From: an uncultured Prevotellaceae bacterium
GTDB taxonomy: Bacteria; Bacteroidota; Bacteroidia; Bacteroidales; Bacteroidaceae
Direction: 5' to 3'
Length of the DNA stretch: 64,000 nt
Assembly (NCBI GenBank): GCA_902801155.1
Contig: CADCHG010000006.1
Coordinates: forward strand, 5,487-69,486
Shown: piece after piece, positions 42,961-49,893 of the stretch
Layout: every line of letters begins with the position of its first letter
Numbering within the stretch: the first letter of the stretch is position 1
Program-made: the position numbers and the translations under genes
The notes under the pieces: model-generated
What the model saw: only the letters and a program-made list of their open reading frames with translations
Told to the model about the DNA's origin: nothing
Database searches by the model: none

Positions 42961-42985
42961 TTTACCCCTCCCTTGGGGAAGTCCG
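42961..42985. repeat. GC-rich palindromic element, short
   Basis: TACCCCTCCCTTGGGGAAG in the gap between the CDP-alcohol transferase and ATP-grasp genes. Confidence 0.45.
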
Positions 42986-43009
42986 ATGTTGATAATATCG
43001 GAGTATGTG

Positions 43010-43906
43010 TCAGATGGGGAGGGTCGCTATTTTTCTTGCCGCCTCCTCCCTACAAGGCGAGAACGTTGGCCAGTCGTTGAAATCTATTATCACAAACGAG
43101 CCGTCAGCCTTTACTATAGCATCACCACCATAGACAATAACGCCTATTGTAGTGGCAAGGCGGTCAACCGTCTTCTTCATCTCCTCTGCAGAGAACGGAT
43201 AATGATGAGCCTTTCCGTTATGCTCCTCGCTACCGAACTTGCTGCGGCCTGAGTCTGTTGGATAGAAATGATAGAAGAAATCTGTATTGGCTACACCATA
43301 GAACTTCACCAGATCACCCACCACGTGTGCCTGTCGGCAAACCTCCGTTATGCCACGATCGGCAAATCTCCGCATAGCGTCCTCTACCTCCTCTTCTGAA
43401 TTGCAGAATACCGTATCTTCCGCAACCTCTGCCGTTCCTATGCCTCTCTTTAGCCAGATACCATTATCTCCATTTTCTGGAGGCAGAGGAATCTCCAGCC
43501 TCCTCATTATATCAGTAAGAGCCTGTCTGTTACCGCATATCCTTATTCCCTCTGGCTCATTAATGATACGTGCCTTCGAGCGTTCTATTATCTCCAGAGC
43601 CTCATTGCTTCGAGCCATACAGAATATCTCATCTGCCTCTGGCAAGGTTTTTAGCGTAAGGACTTCCTCCTCAGTCATCATCCTCACCTCATTACCCATA
43701 GCCTCCATCTCGCGAGCAACACTCTCAAGAATCAGCCTGTCATTCTCCACAGAGTTGGGAGAGAAACGGCGAGCGCGGAAGAGAAAGAGAATAGAACACG
43801 GTCTCTCCCCCCGCCCTACAGCCCCTTTCCTGCCCTTCGGGCACCCTTTCCCCGTAAGGGGCAAGGGAGAAGTTACATTTTTATCGCTATTAGCCATTCG
43901 ACACAT
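43010..43906 (-). CDS. ATP-grasp-type protein with repeat-encoded N-terminal insert
   Basis: 298 aa. The C-terminal part has the ATP-grasp metal-binding end GGDAIVKADGSFVIIDFNDWPTF, and the middle has IWLKRG and VGDLVKFYGV, like carboxylate-amine ligases (RimK-like). Residues about 13-35 (LPLTGKGCPKGRKGAVGR and flanks) are encoded by the 70-nt GC-rich repeat and precede the first domain residues (SILFLFRARRFSP). The start may be the ATG at 43906 or 43897. Lies between the CDP-alcohol transferase and the nucleotidyltransferase; the amino acid or amine joined is unknown. Confidence 0.75.
   Translation of the reverse strand: MCRMANSDKNVTSPLPLTGKGCPKGRKGAVGRGERPCSILFLFRARRFSPNSVENDRLILESVAREMEAMGNEVRMMTEEEVLTLKTLPEADEIFCMARSNEALEIIERSKARIINEPEGIRICGNRQALTDIMRRLEIPLPPENGDNGIWLKRGIGTAEVAEDTVFCNSEEEVEDAMRRFADRGITEVCRQAHVVGDLVKFYGVANTDFFYHFYPTDSGRSKFGSEEHNGKAHHYPFSAEEMKKTVDRLATTIGVIVYGGDAIVKADGSFVIIDFNDWPTFSPCREEAARKIATLPI
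43801..43870. repeat. 70-nt GC-rich palindromic element inside the ATP-grasp gene
   Basis: Near-identical to the element in ttcA (37740-37809), in the same orientation and the same reading frame. Hairpins TGCCC-TTC-GGGCA and CCCC-GTAA-GGGG are conserved; differences are a few substitutions such as GGGCATCC versus GGGCACCC. Confidence 0.85.
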
Positions 43907-43947
43907 AAACTGTATTATTAAGCGCCCATGATTAGAAATACTAACAT

Positions 43948-44055
43948 CCCCCTTGCCCCTTTACGGGGAATGTCGAAGAGATAGACGGCTCGAAGAGGAA
44001 AGTCAAAGGGTGCCCGAAGGGCGGGAAAGGGGTTGTAGGGCGGGGGGAGAGGCCG
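43948..44055. repeat. Reverse copy of the 70-nt element, split by a 36-nt insert
   Basis: The reverse complement of the ttcA/ATP-grasp element. It is interrupted after the CCCC-TTTA-CGGGGA hairpin by about 36 nt (ATGTCGAAGAGATAGACGG and flanking bases) and then continues AAAGGGTGCCCGAAGGG to GGGGGGAGAGGCC. It ends at the stop codon of the nucleotidyltransferase gene. Confidence 0.75.
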
Positions 44056-44056
44056 C

Positions 44057-44818
44057 CTATTCTTTCAGGAACTTCTCTGCTTCCTCGACATCCCTTGCAT
44101 GGTCTATATCGAGCACCTTGGAGAAAGGGAATGCCTTGAGACGAAGACCATCCTCTATTAGACCGCGTTGGAAGTTTCGCATTCGACTCTTGCCCTCAGC
44201 CATACAACGGTTAAGCGTATCAATAGCCTTTGGCGTCAAGCCATAGATGCCAGCTGAGATATATGGGCATATCCCATCAGGATCAGCATCAAGGAAATTC
44301 CCGATAAGCGGTAATTGGCATTCTCCAGCCTCCCCCCTCGGGGGGACGGGAAGGGGGGCCACATACAACGGCTTCTCATCATCCACATAGTCCGTTACGC
44401 CCATCATTCCATCAGCCGAGCCATTGGCAAGCGAAGCCTTGAAAGCCTTGACGTATGCCGAGAACTCCTCCTCACGGAAGATAGTATCAACCGTGGTGAG
44501 AACGAAGGGTGAGTCCTTTAAGAAGTGACTCATCTCGTAGAAGCTGTGCATGGAACTCGGTGTTGTCCTGACTATATGTCGAAGGGGGATCTTCTTACCT
44601 TCAAATCCGTCACGCTCTATCATCCTGAGATGTTCATCAACAAAAGGCGTGAGGTCGTTGCATACCACTACAATCTCTTCTGCATCATTAGCAAGAAAGA
44701 CGCGAATGAGTCGGTCAACGAGACATTGTCCCGCAACCTTGACCAACGGCTTTGGTACAGAGATTCCTTCCTCAGCCAATCTGGATCCTTCACCGGCTGC
44801 GATGATTGCATATTTCAT
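44057..44818 (-). CDS. Nucleotidyltransferase (NTP_transferase; sugar- or polyol-phosphate type)
   Basis: 253 aa from the ATG at 44818. N-terminal nucleotide-binding loop AAGEGSR (G9, G11, R13) with K23 in VPKPL, then TTVDTIF with the metal Asp, and a C-terminal PYISAGIYGL. The sequence type is close to CTP- or UTP-using pyrophosphorylases such as inositol-1-phosphate or choline-phosphate cytidylyltransferases. Residues about 153-164 (LPVPPRGEAGE) come from an in-frame GC-rich repeat. The -7 box TAATTTTG (44835-44828) is only ten bases before the ATG, predicting a nearly leaderless mRNA. With the CDP-alcohol transferase and HAD phosphatase this suggests activation and transfer of a phospho-headgroup. 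Confidence 0.82.
   Translation of the reverse strand: MKYAIIAAGEGSRLAEEGISVPKPLVKVAGQCLVDRLIRVFLANDAEEIVVVCNDLTPFVDEHLRMIERDGFEGKKIPLRHIVRTTPSSMHSFYEMSHFLKDSPFVLTTVDTIFREEEFSAYVKAFKASLANGSADGMMGVTDYVDDEKPLYVAPLPVPPRGEAGECQLPLIGNFLDADPDGICPYISAGIYGLTPKAIDTLNRCMAEGKSRMRNFQRGLIEDGLRLKAFPFSKVLDIDHARDVEEAEKFLKE
44325..44362. repeat. GC-rich palindromic element inside the nucleotidyltransferase gene
   Basis: CCTCCCCCCTC-GGGGGGACGGG plus AAGGGGGGCC. Read in frame as part of LPVPPRGEAGE in a loop of the enzyme. Confidence 0.7.
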
Positions 44819-45007
44819 TTCGAGATGCAAAATTAATAAAATTACAGAAGAAAATGAACATAAACGATGTATTTATTATGATTTTATTATAAATAATAAC
44901 ATTTATCAGTATTAACGAAACATTTTTTAAGTAGCGGATTGGATGATATACTTTAGACATTTGGCTTTTTCCGACCACTATTACCACTCTCGATTCTTCG
45001 CTGATTA

Positions 45008-45104
45008 TCCATCGATTGTCCATCGATAATCCATCGATACTCCATCGTTTCGATGGACTAACGATGGAGATGCGATGGAGTAACGATGGAGTATCTATGG
45101 AGGA
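45008..45104. repeat. Inverted 11-nt-period array B
   Basis: Left units TCCATCGATTG, TCCATCGATAA, TCCATCGATAC and TCCATCGTT; right units TCGATGGACTA, ACGATGGAGAT, GCGATGGAGTA, ACGATGGAGTA and TCTATGGAGGA. It shares its first three right-hand units exactly with array A, 24 kb away, but has one more copy. It lies between divergent transcripts. Confidence 0.85.
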
Positions 45105-45183
45105 AGAACAAAAGAAAAGCAGACTTTTTCGCAAGGAAAATTCAAGAGAGAAAAAGATTCAAAAGAAGAAATTAGCGAATTAA

Positions 45184-45215
45184 TTTGGAGTTTTCGGAAA
45201 TAATGCTTACTTTTG
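45184..45215 (+). promoter_or_regulatory. Promoter of the structured RNA at 45.2 kb
   Basis: TTTG (45184-45187), exactly 20 nt, TACTTTTG (45208-45215), a full consensus match not followed by a protein gene for almost 400 nt. Confidence 0.8.
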
Positions 45216-45221
45216 CAAGCG

Positions 45222-45440
45222 TGATACCGTTCTTCGTGAGCGCTATGTCACATAACATATTGTTAAATTAGCGTTTGCTATTTATTCGGAACTTCCCAAA
45301 GTTTGGCCACAGAAGGAAGACACTACCAGAATAAAGAGCAGATGTCCACGATATGTGGGCGTCTGGTTCATCTGTTAGTGTGGGTTAGGCCAAACACCCG
45401 GGAAGTGGATGTAATCAGCACGTCCACTTTTCGTTTTAGG
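45222..45440 (+). ncRNA. Structured RNA of unknown family with competing terminator
   Basis: Long-range helices: ACTTCCC (45291-45297) with GGGAAGT (45400-45406); GTTTGGCC (45301-45308) with GGCCAAAC (45388-45395). Inside them are ACACTA with TAGTGT, CAGATG with CATCTG, CCAC with GTGG, and a possible pseudoknot ACCAGA with TCTGGT. A second hairpin, AAGTGGA (45403-45409) with TCCACTT (45423-45429), followed by TTTTCGTTTT, looks like a terminator. It shares bases with the closing helix, so the two cannot form fully together. A free-standing regulatory RNA (possibly 6S-like) or a riboswitch-type leader for the gene at 45611 are the two options. A TTG-started frame across it is judged spurious. 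Confidence 0.6.
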
Positions 45441-45610
45441 TGCTTGGTCTTGTTCGTTTTTGAGAGTAGATATGAGGCGCATAGAAAAATTATATGCCTA
45501 TGCAAAAAACACAGAGAATAATATCATGAAGGACAGCTTTTGGTTAAAAGCGTGACCTGAATAATTTTAAACATTCACAAGCATAATCCCCACAAATTTT
45601 ATCTGTAATT

Positions 45611-46129
45611 ATGAAAAAGATTCTTATTATACTATTTCTTTCTTTGTTTACAATACATGCCTTCTCTCAAATATCAGAAAAAAGCGCAAATAAAAGATGG
45701 GAGTTGGGAATTCTCGGAACTTATATGCACTTCAAAAATGATATCACGAGAGGAGGTGTTGGGTTCAACTTTATGTATCATGGTATATATGTAGATTATA
45801 TGGGATGGACATCCTCACATGGAAGTGATGTCAAGGTAGAAAAATGGAAAGAAGAAACTTGCAAAACCTTTCATGCAGGCTATCAAATACCCATAAATAG
45901 AAATTTCAGAATAATTCCTGTTATTGGTTATGCTGTCGCAGATATTACATATACAGACGGACATAATTGGAGTGTCACATCTTCTGGAATCAGCAATAGT
46001 CAATACGCAGCTGCAGAAGATAAAGGCTTTGACTTCGGAGCTGTATTTTGTGTCAATATCAAAAAGGTAGATTTGTTTGCTGCCTGTACAGCCCACAATT
46101 TTTATGGAGGCATAGGTTTGGAATTTTAA
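45611..46129 (+). CDS. Small outer-membrane beta-barrel protein
   Basis: 172 aa. Signal peptide 1-20 (HAFSQ), then alternating polar/aromatic strands (WELGILGTYMHF, VGFNFMYHGIYVDYMGW, CKTFHAGYQIPINRNFRIIPVIGYAVADITY, FGAVFCVNIKKVDLFAACTAHNFYGGIGLEF) ending in Phe, as in eight-stranded OmpA/OmpW-like barrels. I do not recognise a specific family. The gene follows the structured RNA at 45.2-45.4 kb by about 170 nt and might be read from the same promoter if the internal terminator is passed. Convergent with the flippase-like gene, separated by array G. Confidence 0.7.
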   Translation: MKKILIILFLSLFTIHAFSQISEKSANKRWELGILGTYMHFKNDITRGGVGFNFMYHGIYVDYMGWTSSHGSDVKVEKWKEETCKTFHAGYQIPINRNFRIIPVIGYAVADITYTDGHNWSVTSSGISNSQYAAAEDKGFDFGAVFCVNIKKVDLFAACTAHNFYGGIGLEF

Positions 46130-46175
46130 ACGGAATATTAAACCACGCGATAAATAATTCTTTCGTAGTTCTTCT

Positions 46176-46267
46176 TAACTCCTATGTAAGTCCCTACCAA
46201 AGTCGGTGTAAGTCCCATTCATAATAGGCGAAAAATGGGACTTACATGGGAGTCATATGGGACTTAT
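46176..46267. repeat. Inverted 11-nt-period array G
   Basis: Left units TAACTCCTATG, TAAGTCCCTAC, CAAAGTCGGTG and TAAGTCCCATT; right units ATGGGACTTAC, ATGGGAGTCAT and ATGGGACTTAT, all 11 nt. It sits between convergent genes. Confidence 0.8.
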
Positions 46268-46282
46268 ATTTGCTTTTATAAC

Positions 46283-47269
46283 TTACTTACCGCTGAACTT
46301 GATAAGCGCGAGGCCTATTGCCGTCCAGATGAGCTCTCGAAGACGCACCATGAGGGCAACGAAAGCGGCACTTCCCGATGATATGCCGAAAGCGGTTATC
46401 GACATAAGGAAGCCTCCTTCCCTACCCCCTAACTGAAGGGGAATGAAGAAGAGGAGATTGGCAAAGAGGGAGGTGAAGGCAAGAATAAGAATACATTGTA
46501 TGAAACTCACCTCGGGCATAAGGACAAGGAGGATGAAATAAATCTCCAAGGACGATACAATTCGGCAGACAAGCTCAAGGAGAACAGCCGTTACGAAGGT
46601 CTTTGGATTCTGAGCATGGAGGGCTGAGATTTGGCTATCAATTGTGTCAAGCTGTTCCTTGTGAGATTCCACAAAAGGACGCGCCCATTTCTTTAGAACA
46701 GGGATATGTCGGGCGACAGACAACATTCTATTTGCCAAGCCCTTACGATAGCCAGCCATAAAGAACCAGAGTCCGAGGATACAGAAGCCTGTGCAAAGGG
46801 CAAGGAGTATGGCGAGATTGGTTGTCAAGGTCTGGGTGACAAGAAAGAGAATGATACTTATTGCCCAGAACCAGAAATGGCTGAACATGTGGGTCATAGC
46901 ATAAAGGATGACCGATGAGGAAGCCTTTGCCTTTCCTATGAATGGAGAGATAGACATGATGCGGTAAGGCTCTCCGCCCATAAGGCCTCCCGGGGTGGCA
47001 TAGTTAAGCGCAAAACCAGAAACCGTGAGGCGATAGATGTAGGAGAATGAGAGAGTGCGAGTCTCAGGACTACCGTCGGAACGGATTATTATATACCATG
47101 CAGAGGCATTGAAGATATAGAGAAATGCCCATAGAACGACAACGGCGACGAACCAATATCCAGCATGACACATACCCTGCCATGCCTCCTGATAGTCAAG
47201 CTGATATACCATGACTCCAAGGACAGAAAGTCCGAAGAGTAGAAAAAAATTCTGTGCTTTTTTGCTCAT
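46283..47269 (-). CDS. Flippase-like integral membrane protein (LPG_synthase_TM / AglD type)
   Basis: 328 aa with about eight transmembrane helices. Typical family features are seen: GFALNYATPGGLMGGEPYR near the first third and FIPLQLGGREGGFLM near the C-terminus. The family includes the flippase half of MprF and archaeal AglD, and is thought to move lipids or lipid-linked groups across the membrane. It lies near the CDP-alcohol transferase and nucleotidyltransferase genes, which would fit a lipid product. A -7 box TACCTTTG (47285-47278) is nine bases before the start codon. Confidence 0.82.
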   Translation of the reverse strand: MSKKAQNFFLLFGLSVLGVMVYQLDYQEAWQGMCHAGYWFVAVVVLWAFLYIFNASAWYIIIRSDGSPETRTLSFSYIYRLTVSGFALNYATPGGLMGGEPYRIMSISPFIGKAKASSSVILYAMTHMFSHFWFWAISIILFLVTQTLTTNLAILLALCTGFCILGLWFFMAGYRKGLANRMLSVARHIPVLKKWARPFVESHKEQLDTIDSQISALHAQNPKTFVTAVLLELVCRIVSSLEIYFILLVLMPEVSFIQCILILAFTSLFANLLFFIPLQLGGREGGFLMSITAFGISSGSAAFVALMVRLRELIWTAIGLALIKFSGK

Positions 47270-47277
47270 TACGAATG

Positions 47278-47346
47278 CAAAGGTACTACTTTTTATTATT
47301 TTTTTCTATGAAAGTTCTTTATTTTTCAGTTATTTTATTAATTTTG
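47278..47346. promoter_or_regulatory. Divergent -7 boxes for the flippase-like gene and cysE
   Basis: Minus strand TACCTTTG (47285-47278), nine bases from the ATG at 47269. Plus strand TAATTTTG (47339-47346), about 100 nt before the cysE start at 47445. Neither has a clear -33 box. Confidence 0.5.
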
Positions 47347-47444
47347 CAGACAAATAGAAATAACGCGCGCAAACCTCATGGGGTAACATGCGCTTTTGCC
47401 TTAGTGCGAATAAAGCACTCAAATTTATTGACACAACAAAAAGG

Positions 47445-48386
47445 ATGGCACCATCAAGTACAAATAAGACGCTCATCGAGACCGTGAGCCGACTTTCAGA
47501 CAGCGAGTCGCTGAAAGGTCTGTTCCACCAGCATCAGGAAGGCAACCCTCTGCCTTCAGGAGATGCATTATCAGAAATCATACAGCTTGCCCGTGGTATA
47601 TTATTCCCCGGCTATTATGGCCAGTCATCGGTCAACAGGCACACCCTCCCATATCATATCGGCATTGACCTTGAGAGAATGCACAAACTGCTCTGCCAAC
47701 AGATAATGGCAGGACTGTGCTTTGCAGATGAAGATTGCGATGACGACAAAGACTGTACTGATGATAACTGCTTGCAAAAGAAAGCGAGAGAGATAACTAA
47801 CCAGCTTATAGAACGACTTCCAGAGATTCGCAAGACACTCGCTACAGATATCGAGGCTGCATATAACGGAGACCCGGCAGCTGTGAACTTTGGCGAGATA
47901 ATATCTTGCTACCCTGTAATAAAGGCTCTGGTGAACTACCGTATTGCCCATGAGCTCCACGTTCTTGGCGTGCCTCTCATCCCCCGTATGATTTCAGAGC
48001 TTGCCCATTCAGAGACAGGTATCGACATACATCCGGCAGCAACAATAGGTCATCACTTCACTATTGACCACGGAACAGGCGTAGTGATAGGTGCGACGTG
48101 TATCATCGGAGACAACGTAAAGCTGTACCAAGGCGTAACGCTTGGTGCATTGAGCTTCCCTCTTGACGAGAACGGCAACCCGATCAAGGGAATACCACGC
48201 CACCCGATTCTTGAGGATGATGTGATAGTTTACAGTAATGCTACAATACTCGGAAGAATAACGATAGGAAAGGGATGCGTGATAGGCGCAAATATCTGGA
48301 TTACCGAGAATGTAGCACCAAATACAAAGATTTACAAGAGTTTCCGCGACAATGCGGGAACAAACCTTAATGGATATGGAATTTAA
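47445..48386 (+). CDS. cysE: Serine O-acetyltransferase
   Basis: 313 aa from the ATG at 47445; an in-frame ATG at 47388 adds 19 non-conserved residues. N-terminal helical domain, then a left-handed beta-helix with hexapeptide repeats (IDIHPAATIGHHFTIDHGTGVVIGATCIIGDNVKLYQGVTLGA) and the CysE signature FTIDHGTG with the catalytic His/Asp pair. It makes O-acetylserine for cysteine synthesis. An acidic, Cys-containing loop (about 97-112: DEDCDDDKDCTDDNC) is inserted in the N-terminal half and is unusual. It overlaps the next gene by about 11 nt, showing tight coupling. Confidence 0.9.
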   Translation: MAPSSTNKTLIETVSRLSDSESLKGLFHQHQEGNPLPSGDALSEIIQLARGILFPGYYGQSSVNRHTLPYHIGIDLERMHKLLCQQIMAGLCFADEDCDDDKDCTDDNCLQKKAREITNQLIERLPEIRKTLATDIEAAYNGDPAAVNFGEIISCYPVIKALVNYRIAHELHVLGVPLIPRMISELAHSETGIDIHPAATIGHHFTIDHGTGVVIGATCIIGDNVKLYQGVTLGALSFPLDENGNPIKGIPRHPILEDDVIVYSNATILGRITIGKGCVIGANIWITENVAPNTKIYKSFRDNAGTNLNGYGI

Positions 48387-49893
48387 AATGATAGCAAAGA
48401 CCTTCATGGGTCTTGAAGAAGTGCTGGCTCAGGAGTTGACAGAACTCGGTGCCAAGAACATAGAAAAGGGGAACCGCATGGTAAGCTTCACTGGCGACAA
48501 GGAGATGATGTACCGTGCGAACTTCCAACTGCATACAGCCATCCGCATACTCAAGCCAATCGCAACATTCAAGGCTTCATCAGCCGAGGAGATGTACGAT
48601 AAGGTTCAGGAGATTGACTGGAGCGAGTATATCGGAAAGGGAAAGACATTCTCCGTTGATTCGGTGGTATATTCTGAGAATTTCCGCAACTCACGCTTTG
48701 TGACATACAAGGTGAAGGATGCCATCGTAGATCAGTTCCGCGAGAAGACAGGCGAGCGTCCGAACATTTCAGTTGCAAATCCTGACATCCGCATAAACAT
48801 TCACATCTCGGAAAACGAGGCTACCGTTGCCCTCGACTCAAGTGGCGAGTCATTGCATCGTCGTGGCTATCGTCAGGAGAGCGTAGAGGCACCTCTGAAC
48901 GAGGTTCTTGCTGCCGGAATAATCCTTATGACAGGATGGAGGGGTGAGACCGATTTCATCGACCCTATGTGCGGCTCAGGAACACTTGTGGTGGAGGCAG
49001 CACTTATCGCCCGCAATATTTCCCCAGGTGTGTTCCGCAAGGAGTTCGCCTTCGAGAAATGGCCGGACTTTGACGCCGACCTCTTCGACGAGATATACAA
49101 CGACGACTCAAGAGAGCGTGAGTTCGAGCATAAGATCTACGGCTATGATATTGACATGAAGGCTGTTAATACAGCGGCTCTCAATGTTCGTGCTGCGGGT
49201 CTTAGCAAGGATGTTATTATAGAGCAGGCAGACTTTGCCGACTTCAAGCAGCCAAAGGAGAAGGCTATCATGGTTACAAATCCACCATACGGAGAGCGTA
49301 TCTCAACACCTAACCTCTTGGCAACATACAAGATGATTGGCGACAAACTGAAGAACTGCTTCAAGGATAATGAGGCATGGGTTCTGAGCTATCGTCAAGA
49401 GTGCTTTGAGCAGATTCGTCTGAAGCCAAGCATCAAGATTCCTCTCTACAACGGCTCACTTGAATGCGAGTTGAGGAAATACTGTCTGTTCAACGGCCGT
49501 TTCAGCGATTTCCGTGCCGAGGGTGGCATTGTGAAGACCGAAGAAGAGAAGAAGAAGATGGCAGAGAAGCACAGATTCAAGAAGAATCGTGAGTTCAAGC
49601 AACGCCTTGACGAGCAGGAAGAGAACGAAGAGCAGGATATTCGCTCATTCAAGTTCCTGTCTCTGGAGCGTCGTCGTGAGGCTGAGAAGCAGGAACGCGA
49701 ACACAGGGAGCGCAAGAACTTCAAGCGTGAGGATCGTGACAACGGCGACCGCAAGAAGGGAGGCAAGAAGTCTGATCGCGATGAGCGCAAGAGCAGAAAG
49801 CCATTCGGCAAGCGTGACGATTTCAAGGGAGGCAAAGGTGGCAAGCGCAATGGAAAATTCGGAAACGACTTCCTTGACGACGATGAGGATTAA
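48376..49893 (+). CDS. THUMP-domain 23S rRNA methyltransferase (RlmL/YpsC-like) with charged C-terminal tail
   Basis: 505 aa from the ATG at 48376 (MEFKMIAKTFMGLEEVLAQEL, the usual family start). THUMP domain about 45-155, then a Rossmann methyltransferase with DPMCGSGTLVVEAALIA for SAM binding and VTNPPYGERI as the catalytic NPPY motif for N2-guanine methylation. The last 125 residues (from about 380) are almost only K, R, E, D and G (for example RREAEKQEREHRERKNF), an extension for RNA binding or disorder that is longer than in E. coli relatives. Its start lies inside cysE and its end overlaps the DPP gene. Confidence 0.88.
   Translation: MEFKMIAKTFMGLEEVLAQELTELGAKNIEKGNRMVSFTGDKEMMYRANFQLHTAIRILKPIATFKASSAEEMYDKVQEIDWSEYIGKGKTFSVDSVVYSENFRNSRFVTYKVKDAIVDQFREKTGERPNISVANPDIRINIHISENEATVALDSSGESLHRRGYRQESVEAPLNEVLAAGIILMTGWRGETDFIDPMCGSGTLVVEAALIARNISPGVFRKEFAFEKWPDFDADLFDEIYNDDSREREFEHKIYGYDIDMKAVNTAALNVRAAGLSKDVIIEQADFADFKQPKEKAIMVTNPPYGERISTPNLLATYKMIGDKLKNCFKDNEAWVLSYRQECFEQIRLKPSIKIPLYNGSLECELRKYCLFNGRFSDFRAEGGIVKTEEEKKKMAEKHRFKKNREFKQRLDEQEENEEQDIRSFKFLSLERRREAEKQEREHRERKNFKREDRDNGDRKKGGKKSDRDERKSRKPFGKRDDFKGGKGGKRNGKFGNDFLDDDED

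Noticed and set aside
45303..45521. 72-aa frame starting with TTG
   Set aside because: It follows the paired strands of the structured RNA exactly, has no ATG near its start and an arginine- and cysteine-rich composition typical of non-coding sequence. Kept as a point to test because the RNA family is unassigned.
49589..49882. 98 extra N-terminal codons for the DPP-IV gene
   Set aside because: The stretch is the second frame of the Lys/Arg-rich tail of the methyltransferase. It is Ser/Arg/Thr-rich without domain character, and a good signal peptide begins at 49883.
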